Both the position numbers and the translations under genes were made by a program. 64,000 nt of DNA from Oryza sativa Japonica Group (lineage: Eukaryota > Streptophyta > Magnoliopsida > Poales > Poaceae): assembly GCF_034140825.1 (NCBI RefSeq), contig NC_089043.1, positions 21,336,001 through 21,400,000 of the forward strand. The letters run 5' to 3'. Positions within the stretch are counted from its first letter, which is position 1; the number at the start of each line of letters is the position of its first letter. Positions 48,099 through 61,493 of this stretch are shown one piece after another. Below the pieces are notes generated by a model. The model ran no database searches. It was not told the origin of the DNA and saw nothing but the letters and a program-made list of their open reading frames with translations.

Positions 48099-50124
48099 TC
48101 ACGACAACCCAGCCACAGAATATTCAGCGCGAGGCTCGTATATTGTATCTGTTATTCTTGATGGAGGCCAGTACCGAAACACAGATCTTCCAATAATGTT
48201 CCTCACAGGAAGAGGCCCCCTGAAATGTCAGATTTGATTCGAATCAGATCTAGCATATTCTATGAGATGAAAGCTTCTGATGCAGATTTGAGTTTAGTTT
48301 TGACCATACCAGTTATGGGAATCGAAGCTGTTGTTACGGTTGTCTCCCAGCACAAACACATAACCTTCTGGAACAAGCTGCAGGAACAATAATGAGCTAT
48401 TAATCAACTGAAAACAGAAGGATTATATTGCTAAAACTGCATTTGATGAACCAATATGCCAAACGAATTACAAATGCTAATTAATAAACCTAAGAAATAT
48501 ATAATACTCGATTGGATATTATGGTATACTAATATGTGAACTCAACACTGGTCCAGGAGATCAGTCACTCTGGAAATGCAGCTAAATTGATACTTTGATT
48601 ACTCAAGTGTGCAATCTAAAATTCTACATTTTGATTGTCAAATTTCACATTAGTTTACTCCAGTGATAAAAATCAAACATTTCAATAAGAATCTGCTCAA
48701 TCTAGAGTACTACTATGCAAGATCGAAATGAGTATAATCATGGAAAGATGCACACAATTTAGCATAGGAAGAAGACACATACCATGGGTTCCATCTCGTA
48801 ATTGTGAGGCTCCAACACAAATTCCTCATCCTGGACTACTCCGTTGACAATCAACTTGCCATCACGAACCTATCAAAGAACAAAGAGAGCAGCAATTATA
48901 ACCCAACCAATACAAACATTTTGCAGCATAGCAAGTTAGTAACACAGACAAACAGACGCCACTACCATTGAGGTAAATGCTTACTTCGACATAGTCGCCT
49001 GCCTTGGCCACAACTCTCTTGATGAAAACATCACCCGAGCTGTAGCCCCAATCCTGCAGTAGCATTCCAATTCAATCATCACATTTACATCAAGATCATT
49101 ATGAAGTATGTGAAAAAACATGTTATAGAAATCAGAAATTATACCTGAAGAGCTGGTGGTGCACGGAAGATCACAATGTCCAAGATTTCCGGCTCCCGGA
49201 ATATGTACGAGACCTGAAGATCATCATAGAATTAGACACTCACAAAACATAGCACAGCAAGACAAGATTACCAAACTAAACACCAATTTCAACAAGCTCT
49301 ACCTTCTCGGCGAGAATCCGGTCACCAACATCGAAGGTCGGGTACATGGACTTGGACGGGATGGACCTCGGCTCGGCCAGCGACGAGCTGTAGAGCAGAG
49401 GCACAGTCACCGCTGCGAAGGCCGTCTTGGTGTCGTCGGAGCAGGAGCTCATCCACCTCGACAACCAGTTGCTCCTGCTCATCGCGGCACCACTACCACC
49501 ACTGCTCCTCGCAATCGCCGGGGAGCTGGAAGCACTACTCACCAACGCCTTCTTGGGACGAATCGAAGGCGCCGGTGCGGGAGGAGGAGGAGAAGGAGAA
49601 GGAGAAGACGGCGGCGCAGACGAGGAGGTGGCAAGGTCGCTGCAGGGGAGCCACTTCGAGGTCTGCAGGAAAGGGAGGAAGGAGGCAGGGTTGAACCCGA
49701 GAGAGATCGACGACGACGAGCCCGACAGAGACGCGGCGCCGTAGATCCCACCCTTCGACCCCGTCGCCCCCTGCGCGAGCACCGACAGCAAACCCACGGC
49801 CAGCGAAGGCGGCTGCGCCCTGGACGAAGCGTACGCCGGCGAGAGGAACAGCGAGTGGCCCCCGGCGGCGGCGGAGAGCGGCAGGGCCTTCGGGCGGTCG
49901 CCCTCCCCGGCTTCACGGCGGTGTTCGCCGCCGCCGCCGCCGTTCCGGTGGTGCTCGGCGTGGCCGCGGGAGGAGGAGGTGAGCATGCAGAAGGGGCGCC
50001 ACCCGCCGTCCTGGAAGAAGCGGCAGCCCGCCGCCGTGGAGGCGGAGGAGCAGCGCAGGCCGAGCGACGCGGCGAGGCTCTGCGCCACGTAGCCGGAGTA
50101 GGACACCGTGATTCGGATCGCCAT
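48099..50124 (-). CDS. Chloroplast thylakoidal processing peptidase (type I signal peptidase)
   Basis: Six exons on the minus strand (49303-50124, 49145-49213, 48985-49053, 48783-48869, 48310-48377, 48099-48219) give 411 residues. The start at 50124 opens [17 protein letters not shown], the usual beginning of plant members. The first 230 residues are a transit peptide plus a Ser/Pro/Ala-rich region. A hydrophobic segment (about 238-250) precedes the catalytic core. Catalytic Ser259 sits in [11 protein letters not shown], general-base Lys309 in [12 protein letters not shown], and box E is [15 protein letters not shown]. Known role: removal of lumen-targeting signals from thylakoid proteins and maturation of the Toc75 import channel. 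Closest to the Arabidopsis TPP1/TPP2 pair. Both dyad residues are present and the gene looks intact. Confidence 0.93.
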
Positions 50125-53100
50125 GGCGAGCAAGCAGAGGAGCCGTAGCGGGATCGAGAGGAGACGAATCGAGTAGCCCCCGGAAGCAGGCGGAGACCAA
50201 AGGCGCCGGCCGATCAGATGACGGGAGAACGCCGCCGCGAAGACAAGGTGGGAGGCGGGGGGGTTTCCGGCGAGGGAGACCTCGCCGGCGGGGAGGTCAA
50301 CGGTGGCGGTCAACGGAGGAGGCGGGGAAGAGGAGCTGCGAAAGCGAGTACAGAAGAGAGAAGGTGGGAGGCGGAGGAGACAAGTGTTTTTTATAGACGC
50401 GTGGTTGTTCACCTCACCGTTTCGGCGTTTGGTGAGGTGGAGGCCAGAGGCCCTTGAACTTTGGAGAAATGATTTTGGAGTTCTTTTACATATTCGAGAA
50501 AATTGGAAATGGATTTACCGGATAATTTTTGAAAATAAAAAAAACAGAATAAAGATAAATTAGTTGAGTGGTGATGGCACTGTGGTTGGCTTGTAAAAAA
50601 ACGAAGTGAATACGATAAGGTGCTTCTGTTAGTTTCATGTGTCATGAAGTAATTTGGATGATAGATTGGAGTACCATCAATGCCCTACGAAAACGGGGTT
50701 ACGGTTAAGAGGGGCGTATGAGAAGGGAGACGTTGAGTATGCACAATAAATTTAGGTGAAATGTAGAATATTGACGCAAGCCGAAGAGTGTGGTGCATAG
50801 CTACATCCTTTTTACCAAAATTTTATTTAAAAATGAGTTGCGCTTAAAGGTAAAGAGTGGGACAATAAATATTTACCAACGACAATAAGATATCTTTACA
50901 TAATAATTCTATTGAATACTATCAAATTTTTACCCATACGTTTTCGGTCAACAGGTCAGAATAACCGCAATAAACACGTGGCTATCATTAGTACTGTAAA
51001 CTGATATTTACCACACATATTAAGATATTTTACCATTTTTAATACTATCAATTTTTTGTTTATACGTTCATAACTCGAAATAACCGCAACAACTAAGCAG
51101 TTATCATCAATATTGTAAACCCTGCGGTGGACTGGAGCCTAGAGACTGACTTCAGAATGCAATTAGGTTAAAAACACCGCCGCTGGCCTGATAGGGATTT
51201 TATTTGATCTATCGATTGAGAAAACAAGACCGTACTCCAAAGCAATCAAAAAAGTCAAAATGGACGAGCTGTGTCCCTGCCTGCTGTTGCCATCGAACGA
51301 CGCCGTGGAACCGTCTCCGTTCATCCCCTGTGGTTTGCGACAGCACAAGCAGCTTAACGCCACTGAAATAATCGCCTCCTGCACCTAAAAGAATATGGCT
51401 AATGCTGACCTATTTCTACATGTGGTTAGCTTGGATGCTTCTCTGAAACTTCCACTGTCACGGTCGAAGGAGTTGGGGGTTTCAGTGATTGGGCAGGACA
51501 CCTCATAGCTCGGTATGGAAAGCAAATCCAGTAGTTTATTAATTTTCAGATGGAACAGCGAGTGAGTTTCTTCCTTGCAGTAACATGATTTGGAATAAAG
51601 GGATCTGTATTCATATGACTGAAAGAATCCATCCTCTCCGTCCAAAAAAAAATAATTCAAACCCGGGTTTGAATCTGAACACTTGGGTTTGGTTCTTTAT
51701 GAAACAGAGTAGTATATATGAGATTTGGAATAAAGAGCAGTGTGTTCATATGGCTGAAAGAATCTATATATTATATATAGTAAGAACTAATAGCTCAACA
51801 TCATTGATCTACATCACTCAAACAAGGATCATTGTTAGAGAGCCATAAGAAGGCCCCAATTGATGTGAAACTGATGCTAAAATCCTTTAATTCTTTTCTA
51901 TATACATGTTATTTATCTTTGTAATTATGATGCATTTATGCAGTTTTAACTTTTAGTAGAAAGAATCTCCCAAGTGATTGAAGAGTTCATGTTCTTCAAT
52001 TTTCTTTTGTTCGTACTCTTTTTTTCTTTAACTTGCATGTATTTTTAAAGCCATTTATCCATATATAATCATCCTGTAGCGACGCGGGGAGTGCTCTTTT
52101 AACTTGGATAAGAGTTCCATTCAAAGATCTGGATCAGCGCGTTCACATAACTATTGCCGGGAGATCTTGACTTTTTTAAAAAAGAAATAGACAGGAGAAT
52201 ATATAGCTAATCGTTACAGTGCATCTGACCTGACATATTTGATTGTTTGACAACCATATGCATTCAAGCCTAAAATTTTCTGTGAAAATTATGTATAAAG
52301 GACCCTTTATACATGGACATATTCCAGTTCACAATGTATCATGTAAATGAATCAGCAGAAGGAAATGGCCACAGCATGGTAAAAATATATAATCGGTTAA
52401 ACCGAACTCTGACTATTCAAACAATTCAACAAATTATACGCATACTGACATGTGGGCCCACTGACGTCAACGCTTGACTTCCAAGCCCTTGACACAACTA
52501 CCAGCAAATAATACCTGCAGAAAATGCCAATCGAAGGAACCAGCTCTATATAAAAACACACACAAAACATTAATTTTTGGGGACTGACATCCGGGCTGTC
52601 GTAAGCACTTACGTCTACGAGGCAAAGGAATCAATCATATTCAGATAATTAGAAATTAGAGGCTTATGAGACTAGGAACCATGAGCCATCACAATCAGAC
52701 ACGAAACGGAAACGTGCTACAGATTAACTACTGTTAAGTTACTACTCCCATATGTCTGAAGAATTCCAAACAAAATGACAAAAAAAAGTATTTAAGGTTA
52801 GAAGATGATCATGGGAAGAAATTATCCAGAAATTACATGGAGGGTGATGAGAGGTCCAACCCAAAGCTGTTCAACTATCTGTGACTGCGCCCAGGCGCAA
52901 CGCGCATTTGTGAGGTGATAACTGATAAAGACAGTAGCTGAAAGCACAGCGATAAAAACGATCCTAAACACTACTCACCATTACCGGGAGTAGGATGCAT
53001 CTATGCCACACCAATCACCATGATGTTGAAGCTGCCCATCTCTGTGCATGCTTCCTAACAACTGCACACTTCAAGATCATATCAGAGTCCAAACAAAAGA

Positions 53101-53769
53101 AAGGTCAGCCCACTTCTTGGACAGAAGGAGCCTTCAACGTTGCTTGCCACTAAGCACGACATGACATTCACAGATACTGACACACTGGGGTTCTGCAAAA
53201 TCATAGGAAAGACAACCATATTCATAGAACAGTGCTTGATCTTAGTGTCTAAGTTTCCTGAATCGAGACCAGGCTAACTTTAGGTCAATAAGAGGCAATG
53301 AGGATTTTCATCACTAAACAGTCAACCAAAGAAGAATTAAAAAAAAAAAAGACATTTGACATGCTTCATAACCAAGTCTCTGAAATGGCTTTAAGCTACT
53401 GGAAGCCAATGTCAACCTTGTTTTTCTATTATATAAAATATTTAAGTCTAGGTAAGAATTGGTAAGTTATAAGTGCACATTCTGATAGTACTGAAATGGG
53501 GCACATACATTAGAATCTATTAAGTGTCACAAAACCAATCATGCTCCACTACAATCACCGATAAATTAATTACAAGTTCTTTCCATAAGACAGGAGGAAT
53601 ATGAGTCTGAAATATGTTTCCATAGTTCAGACCAATTTGTAACCACTGGTGAGAACCTTTCCCTCTGTCTTAATGAAAAGACGCAAATATTTTGCGCATT
53701 CTTGGAAAAATGAAAGACGAGGAAAAAGAGATACAAGAGGCACCCACATTTCACGCTCATCAGCTACAC
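50125..53769. other. Intergenic region with imperfect duplications
   Basis: 50125-50420 is the GC-rich peptidase leader. 50880-51122 contains an imperfect tandem duplication of about 120 bp. A 46-bp segment starting 'gatttggaataaag' at about 51586 recurs at about 51722. 52900-53769 probably includes the NUP58 3' untranslated region on the minus strand. No protein gene is supported. Confidence 0.4.
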
Positions 53770-56700
53770 CTAGCGTCGGCCCCGAGGTTTTGACCGCACT
53801 TTCTGCACCATACAATACAAAAAAGGTGTTGGGAAATGGGAATTATATAACAATAAAACATTGACAATAAAAAGGACAGCTTATGCTTGACATGGTTATA
53901 TCCTTTGCTATAGCTGAAAAGGGAAGAATACTGCATAAATTGATGGAGATTATACTTACAGATGTACCACCAAAGCTGGATCCTGAAGCTGTAGCTCCAC
54001 CTAAGGTAGACACAGGTTAGAATGTCATGCAATTTCCAAAAATCAGGATATCATAGCATGTATAGAATAGGAAAAGATATATTTGTAAGTTCAATTGGAA
54101 GTAGGATAAAAAGAAGAATATTGCTGGTGAATTTCAATATGGACGGTAACCATAGATGAGTAGAAACAGTGAAGGGCATGCACGGCAGGTGTGCCTGAGC
54201 TATATAACCCACTTGGAAAAATAATGGACAACTAAGTGTACTCTGCTGCCAATAACAAATTTCAGTTCAGACCAAAAACATAACAACAAATTTAGAGCTA
54301 TGAATTGCCATGATGAAATCAAACTGTAGATGTGCCAACACTTCAGAAATGTTTATATACCATGACGAGATCATCTAAAATGAGAATTTCACAACATAAA
54401 AGTACCAAATTGTTTTCAGATAGCTACTGACTTATCATAAGCATATGACTATCTAACAGTTAGGAAATATAAATATAGTATGGTGAGAGTTTGTATACCT
54501 CCGAACGGCGTAGAAAACAGTGAGGTTCCACCTAAAGCGGGCGTTGAAGCAAAAGATGGAGTTGTATTCCCAAATCCAGATGGAGCCGGCGTTGATCCAA
54601 GCGTTGGAGTAGAGACTGTCCCAAATGGTGTGGACAGCTGGGCTGATCCAGATGTACCAAAAAGGTTGCTGGATAGAGTTGGAGTTGTTGGAGTTGAAAA
54701 GAGACTTGAAGAAGATGGAGCGGAAGCTGGAGTGCTGAATGATGGAAAAGCACTTGAAGAAGTCGCTCCAGAAGGAATCAATGATTGCTGTGGTTGACTC
54801 GTCACTGTTCCAGCAATTTGAGTTGTGGGCTGTACAGGAGCAGGCAAATGCAATGTTGGATGTACCCTTCTGGCAGCTGCTTCTTGTTTAGCCGCTTCTC
54901 GTCTATTTGCCTCTAAAAATGGATCATTGGCATTACCCAATCGCCGCTGCTCATGTAGATATTCAGTTTTCAATGACTCAACATATTGATGAAGATTTTC
55001 CACCTAAAAAAAATACAAACATTAGAAAATACTGGGTATCGCACCAAGGCAGTGCAGCAAGCCTAAAAGTAAGCAATCTCTCTTATTTTTTTCACGAGAT
55101 ACAGCTGTTACAAAAAAAATTTGGTTGACTTACAGATTTACATTTATTTTTATGACTATATTACATAATAAATGATTTATATCATGGGGGAGAACCTCAA
55201 AATAAATGCATTTTAACAGTTCAACTGCAGTGTGTGTATGAAAAAGGAGATTTACCTTAGAAGCAACATAGATGAAATAATCATGCACATTCGACATAAC
55301 CTTCGGTAGAGATTCTAATGAGGCTGATTGCCTTTTATTGTTCTCCATTTGAACAAGCTGCTCTAGCTCCGCGATCCACTTGCAGCATTCTCCAAGATAT
55401 TTCTCAAACCTGTTGATAGTCTGTTGCATAAAATGGGAAGGCCGCTTTGGGATACCACTATAGAAATCAATGGTTGGAGCCAATGCTACTGGCTGATTGG
55501 ACTGAGCTCCAGCAGGACCAGAAGGATTTGAGCCACCACCATTTGCTCCAGCACCTGGACGGATAAATCTTGGTCTCAGCATCATATATGACCTAATAGC
55601 AAATTCTGTGTTTCGCATCATTTCATTCACAACAGTCATTAACTCTTGAACGGAAGCCTTCTCTCTTTCCATCATGGTGGTTGTCCCTCCAAGTTCCTGT
55701 TAGAGCAGGAAATATTTAGCCATAAATTAAAGGATTGGTATAAGGAATATGTAACAAAATTGTGATCATAAATACATTACATGGTTAGACAAAAACATTG
55801 TCTTGGACATTGACACAGTTCCCACACAGAACCTTAACAACTGATTCTATTTTAAAATATTTATAGAGTCCCGCAGAAATACAGTATTTTGGTTGAAACT
55901 TACCAAGAAAACTCTAGTATTCTACATATATGTTTTTTTTATTTTCCAATCTAAATATTGAAAAAGATTTTGATACTTAAAGTTCCACAAGTTTCTGACC
56001 AAAGTGGGTAGTAATTAGGAATGTTTTTTATGGATTCATGTGTTCGTATTTCATGAATCAGTAAATCCTAATAATTATCAACTAGTCAACTTATGAACTA
56101 AAAGAACCATGAATTACCACTAAATAAAAATGTGTGTTGTAGGAGATAGTTATGAACTTCATTCCCTCTCCAGTTTTAAGGTAAAACTATGTACCCTTCA
56201 GCACTGATGCGTTGATATGCTATCCAAATTGAAGCTAATTATGATTTTGTGGCTCAGGAACATTTCAAGATTTAAGGGTAGATATTGATTTTGAATTAAC
56301 AATGCCTGTTAATGATCTGATTACACTTACTGCTGCACAATCAGGATGGTGAACCCAACCTTGCTACAAGGGATAAGCTGATTATTTTCTTTATCGAGTT
56401 TCATTAACAATATACTCCATTGTGCTAATTTGTTCATTGTTCAGGGCAAAACTAAAGCATTACAGAAAATAGAGGTTCTTGTCATCTTCGCAGCCCAAAG
56501 TTTATATTTACTTTCAGTTAATCCTTAAAAAGAAGAGGAAGCAGAGACATAGTTCTCCAATAGAGAGCTCAAGGTGATTGAGCATGATTTTATAGTTTCT
56601 AATTCGCTGGTCAGTAACTGATCAATTTTCCAATGGGTACAATATATGTTTCTTTGAAGACAATGCGTGTAGGCATCTCATTCTTTCTACTGTTGACTAT

Positions 56701-58979
56701 GTGAAAAAATACTGAAATATCTCTTCTAGAAAGTGTTCTGCTATTTTTCTAAACTGTCAACTGACAAAATCCCATATCAGTTACGAAATAGGACCAACAT
56801 AATCAGAGTCTTTTACCCCTATGCCATTAAAAAAGTTCCTGCTTACCTATGTGCCACAAAAAAGTTTGGAGTCACCTGTATGCCATGAGAAAAACTTTCG
56901 TTGACCCGTGTGCCATTCCGTCCACCTTCTGTTACAACTTAACGGTTTTGTAGTTCTGACATGTGGGACCATGTATGAAAATGACTAATTTGCCCCTGAA
57001 GGATTTTCAGCTCTATTCTCCTCTCCTGCTATCTCCCGTGGAGTGCCTGCTCTCTCCCCATTGCGCCGCACGCCGCCGCACCCTAACCCTAGCCGCACGC
57101 CGCCGCCGCCGCCTAGCAGAGCCGGACCCGTCGCCGCCGCCTGGCCTCGCCGGACCCGTCGCCGTGCGCCCAGGCCGGCGAGATCTCTCCAGCAAGCACC
57201 GGCCGCGAGGGCTGACGACTGATCTCTCCGGTGACCGGAGCGCGGCTACACCGTCACCACTTGTAGCATCGGGCTAGCTAGCGGCGGCGGGCGGCGGCGG
57301 CGCGCCGATGTGCACGAACGGGTGCGGGTTCTTCGGCAGCGAGGCGACCAAGAACCTCTGCTCCAAGTGCTACCGGGACCAACTCAAGGAGGCGGCGTCG
57401 TCAGCGGCGGTTGCCGCCGCGGCGCCTGACGTCGCGAACAAGGAGGAGGAGGCGAGCACGGCCGCCGCCGCCGCCGACGAGCAGCTAGCGCTGTGCGCGA
57501 GCAGCTGTGGGTTCTTCAGCAGCAAGGAGACCAAGAACATGTGCTCCAAGTGCTACCGCGACCACCTCAAGGCGACGTCGCCGGCCACCGCCACCGCCTC
57601 CACTCCCAACATCATCGTCCCCATGACTCCGGCCGCCACGGCGCCGACGTCGTCGCTCAAGGGGAAGGAGGAGGCAACCGCCGCCGCATCATCGTCGACG
57701 GCGCCGGCGAAGCCGAACAGGTGCGTGGCGTGCCGGAAGAAGGTGGGGCTGCAAGGGCAAAACTGTCTTTACACAGCCCCTAACACCTCTGTTATGTCTC
57801 CATTCATCCAAAATGGCACACGAGTCAACGAAAGTTGGGCTCATGGCATACACGTAACTCCAAACTTTTTTGTGGCACACAGGTAAGCAGCAACTTTCTT
57901 AATGGCATAGGGGTAAAAGACTCACATAATCAAGCGTCTCATGTACGACTGACAAAAGCAAGAAAAGCAAGTCCAACCTGAGCAATTTCACTTGCATCAT
58001 TCTCAAAATTGACAGTTGAGATTGAAGAGTCATGAAGGCGAGAACACTGATCCAACCTCTCGCTCTCGTCCCTGTACTCCCTTATTTTATCCCTACAAAA
58101 TTCAAAGTGAAAAATTACACCAATAGCATGCCAAGTCCCAAACAGGTAACAAAAACAGAGAAACTGAACTCTCTAACCCTAAAACCCATGTATTGACCAC
58201 ATCAATGCAAAATGAGGCAGTAGCTTAAGTAATCCGTAGCAAATGGCATAGATCATAGAGCACAAAACGTGTTTCCCCTTCCCCTGAAACCCAAGTAAAC
58301 AATGATCTGCTAAACCATCAGAAACAGTAGCCCTCCATAGTATATATTGCTAGAAGAACATATTTGTTTAAAGCAAACTGATCTCTGAGAGACTGTAAAG
58401 GCACAAGCTTATCGCATAAAGCGTTAAATCTAAACCACAGACAGAAAAAAGAAACTACTTTTCCACCTTATCACCAACCCAGCAGCAGCAAATTCCACTA
58501 GGGCCTAAGCTGACTAGTATACCCATATAACAAAAAAATAATAATAGCATACCAACAAGGATTGCGTTTACCAAGTCAGATGGAGCAATTTTAGTTGACT
58601 ACAGATCAAGAAAAAAATTGCAGTGCAAAGACGCTTAAACACTAAGTTCAATCACGAACAAGCACTCTCATTTGCCACAAAATAGGGGAAACCGGGGAGG
58701 GAAACCATACTCGATCTGGAGCAGCGCCTTCTGCGACTCGGCGTGAAGCTCCTCCCACTTCGTGTTGTACCCCGCGGGCTTCCCGTCCGTCGTATATAGC
58801 ATCAGCTGCTGCTGCTGCGGTTGCGCGGCCGGCGCCGCCTGTTGCTGTGGCGGCGGCTGCTGCTGCTGCTGCTGCGGCTGCTGCAGGTTGAACTGAAACG
58901 GCGAAGGAGACAGGGACGGGGCCTGCGCCGGCGTCTGGAACGGATTCTGCGGCGCCGGTGAGGCGAAGGAGAACGCCAT
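53770..58979 (-). CDS. NUP58: Nucleoporin NUP58 (NUP62-complex FG nucleoporin)
   Basis: Six coding exons on the minus strand (58711-58979, 57978-58092, 55256-55696, 54499-55003, 53960-54000, 53770-53802) give 467 residues. The N-terminus [15 protein letters not shown] leads into a Gln-rich tract. The centre (about residues 75-330) is the coiled-coil region, with [44 protein letters not shown] and [27 protein letters not shown]. The C-terminal half is Ser/Thr/Pro-rich with scattered FG dipeptides (LFGTSG, STPFGT, SGFGN, SSFGG), and the chain ends basic, [10 protein letters not shown]. Known role: with NUP54 and NUP62 it forms the central transport channel of the nuclear pore. Intron 2 is 2.3 kb long and holds a Pack-MULE. 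The short last exons are inferred from splice sites and frame alone. Confidence 0.88.
56806..57923 (+). mobile_element. Pack-MULE carrying an A20 zinc-finger gene fragment
   Basis: The perfect 9-bp duplication ACATAATCA lies at 56797-56805 and 57924-57932. Terminal inverted repeats of about 130 bp begin GAGTCTTTTACCCC and end GGGGTAAAAGACTC. The 1118-bp element lies in NUP58 intron 2, with its cargo on the opposite strand to the host gene. Internal sequence from about 57040 to 57760 is GC-rich with plant leader and coding features. No transposase is present, as usual for Pack-MULEs. Confidence 0.92.
57308..57886 (+). pseudogene. Captured double-A20 zinc-finger (SAP-type) fragment
   Basis: Open frame of 192 codons from the ATG at 57308. 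Two A20 fingers follow the C-x3-C-x11-C-x2-C pattern: [20 protein letters not shown] near residues 2-20, and [20 protein letters not shown] near residues 63-81. Ala/Thr-rich linkers follow, then [14 protein letters not shown], the first Cys pair of an AN1 finger. The frame then leaves the captured gene and reads about 40 residues of transposon terminal repeat to the stop. The parent would be a stress-associated protein of A20-A20-AN1 order. With most of the AN1 finger lost, it could be expressed as an A20-only protein or be inert. Confidence 0.75.
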
Positions 58980-61493
58980 TGCAGCGCGGCGCGCAGGGGG
59001 GCTTGTCCCCGGCGGAGGCGGCGGGAGGTCGCCGGTGGGATCGAGGGGGGCTAGTGGGCTCTGGGCCGGACACGGTGGGCTCGAAGAGTTATTAAACCCT
59101 AAAAAACCGAAAAGGTTTGAGAGGGCAGTGTTAAGATGACGGCTTTACCCCTGGAGGCAAAACGGGTCGGAAGAATTTCAAAATTGAATTTCACGTTTGT
59201 CCTTTCCATTGTTTTCTTACTAAGGAAATTTCTACATACTGTAAGTTTTTGCCGTTTTATTTTGCAAGGAACATTACATTTTAGATATTTTTTACCAATG
59301 CATACTCTGACTTTATAGGTTTACATGTAGTTGGCGCAGCAAAAGCCAGTCACTTGAAATGTGGTTAAGTGAGGTAAAGTCCTTATCACACATTGTCAGC
59401 TTTTGCTCCACGCGATGGTAAGATGGTCCACGCAGTGGTAGAGCTAGATTCGGACCTCCCTACCGAGATCATGCGTCATTTCCCAAAGGTGCTCAATGTG
59501 TGCCATGGCATGCTCCTACACCTGTTTGCCACCGCTTGTCTCATCGAGCGTACTGAGCCATTACACTTCGTTGGGTGAGCAATGATATCATCCTGACTAC
59601 AACTAAACATGCTTGACCCAACATTTATTTTAGCGTTACGCTCACCTCGCAAAGACGGGTACCAAGAGTATACTCCAATAACATTTCACTTGGCCTAATT
59701 GGAATAACTCAAGGGTATTTCAAACCTTCACGCGTCTCCTCACTCCTCACCATGCCAATATAATAAAATATTGGTAACGGTGTGTAGTGGCAAAAACGCT
59801 GCAATTTATAAGTGTATTTCTCCAAAGATCCAATTCTACAAAAATCTCTACAGCTAAAACCATGAAGCTAAAACGCAATACCCAAACAACAAATTTTGCT
59901 TAAATTTCACTTTGGAAAGGTTGGAATCAAAGCTCCTTTGTACTCACCTTTTTCTATTTCAAATTATCCAAAACAACAAAAACGTAGCTCGAAACATTTA
60001 AAAATCATGGTGACAATTATGCTACAAATCCTTAATATACCACCAGCAATACCTTTTCACAAGGAAAAATTATACTCTGATTACCATTATGAATGTCCTC
60101 AAAAAAAAAGATTACCATTATGGAAAAAAAAACGAAGGTTTGGTCACGGATCCACATTGAAGACGTCAAAAGAGTATCTGGAGGACCATATTGATACTCA
60201 TAACTAATATAAATTGAGATGCGTAGAAGTTCAATTTATCACAGATTAACTGAAGAATGAAAACCAGAAGACAAAAACGAAGCTCTAAGTTCCATCTGAT
60301 GAAATCTCGCAGTAACTGATGTTAGATAGATCTCCCTCCCCTTGAGCCCAACGGCTCAAGAGGGCCTTGACCGCGCCCTGATCGGGGGGCGCCCAGCCCA
60401 ATGGCTGGTGGGCCCCCGTCACACTGCGCCATATAAAAGAGGGGTGGAGGCCGGCACGGCACAAGGTACGAAGTTCACCGCCGCCGCCAACTCCACCCCA
60501 CAAAACCCTAATCCGATCGAGAGGGGGCGCAGCCAGTGACGGGAAACGCCACCGCCGCGCCACGCCTCATCGCCGGGACGTCTACGACCACCACTGCCGC
60601 AGCCGTCATCGCCGTCGACCTCACCGGCGTCGCATCCACGTCAAGCCGCGACGACAACGACGATGTCCGGCGCCTCTTCCTCCACGAACTCCTCAACCGG
60701 TCGGTCTATCTAAACCCTCTCCCGTTTTCAATCTCTATAGTTCAAACATCAATCCCAAATAGAACCACCCGACTAGATCTAACCTAGGTGATCCTAGAGC
60801 AAAGTCTAACAACTGAATTTCCAATACGCAGTGCTGTCACAACCTGCAGCAGATTTCCAACCTGTGCTTTGTTACAGCCTTCATATCAGCAGGGACATAT
60901 GGTCATTCAAGTAGTGTCCAACTGTTCCATCCACTTCATGACGCTAAATTCACCTGACCCACAAGGTCATAGCTATCACTTGGGCAGTCATAAGATGCAG
61001 ATTTTAAGAACAGAAGGATAAAACAATAGTGTGGTGCAAGCAGCCAGATAACTAGATAAGGTATATTTTGGTCCGCTTCTGTTATGGTGCAATTGCCTTA
61101 ATGCTCCAAGCCAAGTGTGCAAGAGCTTTGTTCCCCCTAGCAACCAGTTATATCAAATCAGCTTTCATATATGACATAGCATAAGTAAATTTTGGTAGTA
61201 CTATTAACTTGACATGGAAACGAGCATGAGCAGGTGAGGGCATGAGGCATCATCTAGCACATGAGATATTAAATATCAATTCCATGATTGAAAAACGAAG
61301 GTAAAAAAACATCAATTTCATTGTGTAGATAAGCAACTGAGAATTGAAAATGATCCAATGGTAGCAGCATAACAAAGATAAATTTTACCAACAAGGAATC
61401 ATGGGCAGCACTTGGTAGCAGATACCATGCGTTGTGGACTTGTTGGACGTCAGAACTGCCCTCGTGATAGCAGATCAGATCATCAGACCATAT
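58980..61493. other. Intergenic region with a promoter-like segment
   Basis: 58980-59110 is the NUP58 leader, with 'aaccctaaaaaacc'-type motifs inverted. 59300-60250 holds no recognised gene. 60432-60438 is a TATAAAA box that precedes a GC-rich leader and an 83-codon open frame at 60536-60787. 60800-61493 is AT-rich and non-coding. Confidence 0.4.
60432..60787 (+). other. TATA box, leader and orphan short open frame
   Basis: TATAAAA at 60432-60438 lies in a GC-rich context, with 'aaaaccctaatcc' about 65 bp on and an ATG at 60536. The first 55 codons are Thr/Ala-rich and end VRRLFLHELLNR just before a GT, so this could be a first exon. No matching downstream exon was recognised. It may belong to an unrecognised gene or to a repeat. 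Confidence 0.25.

Noticed and set aside
49156-50148. 330-codon + strand frame
   Set aside because: It is antisense to exon 1 of the thylakoidal processing peptidase and has no domain.
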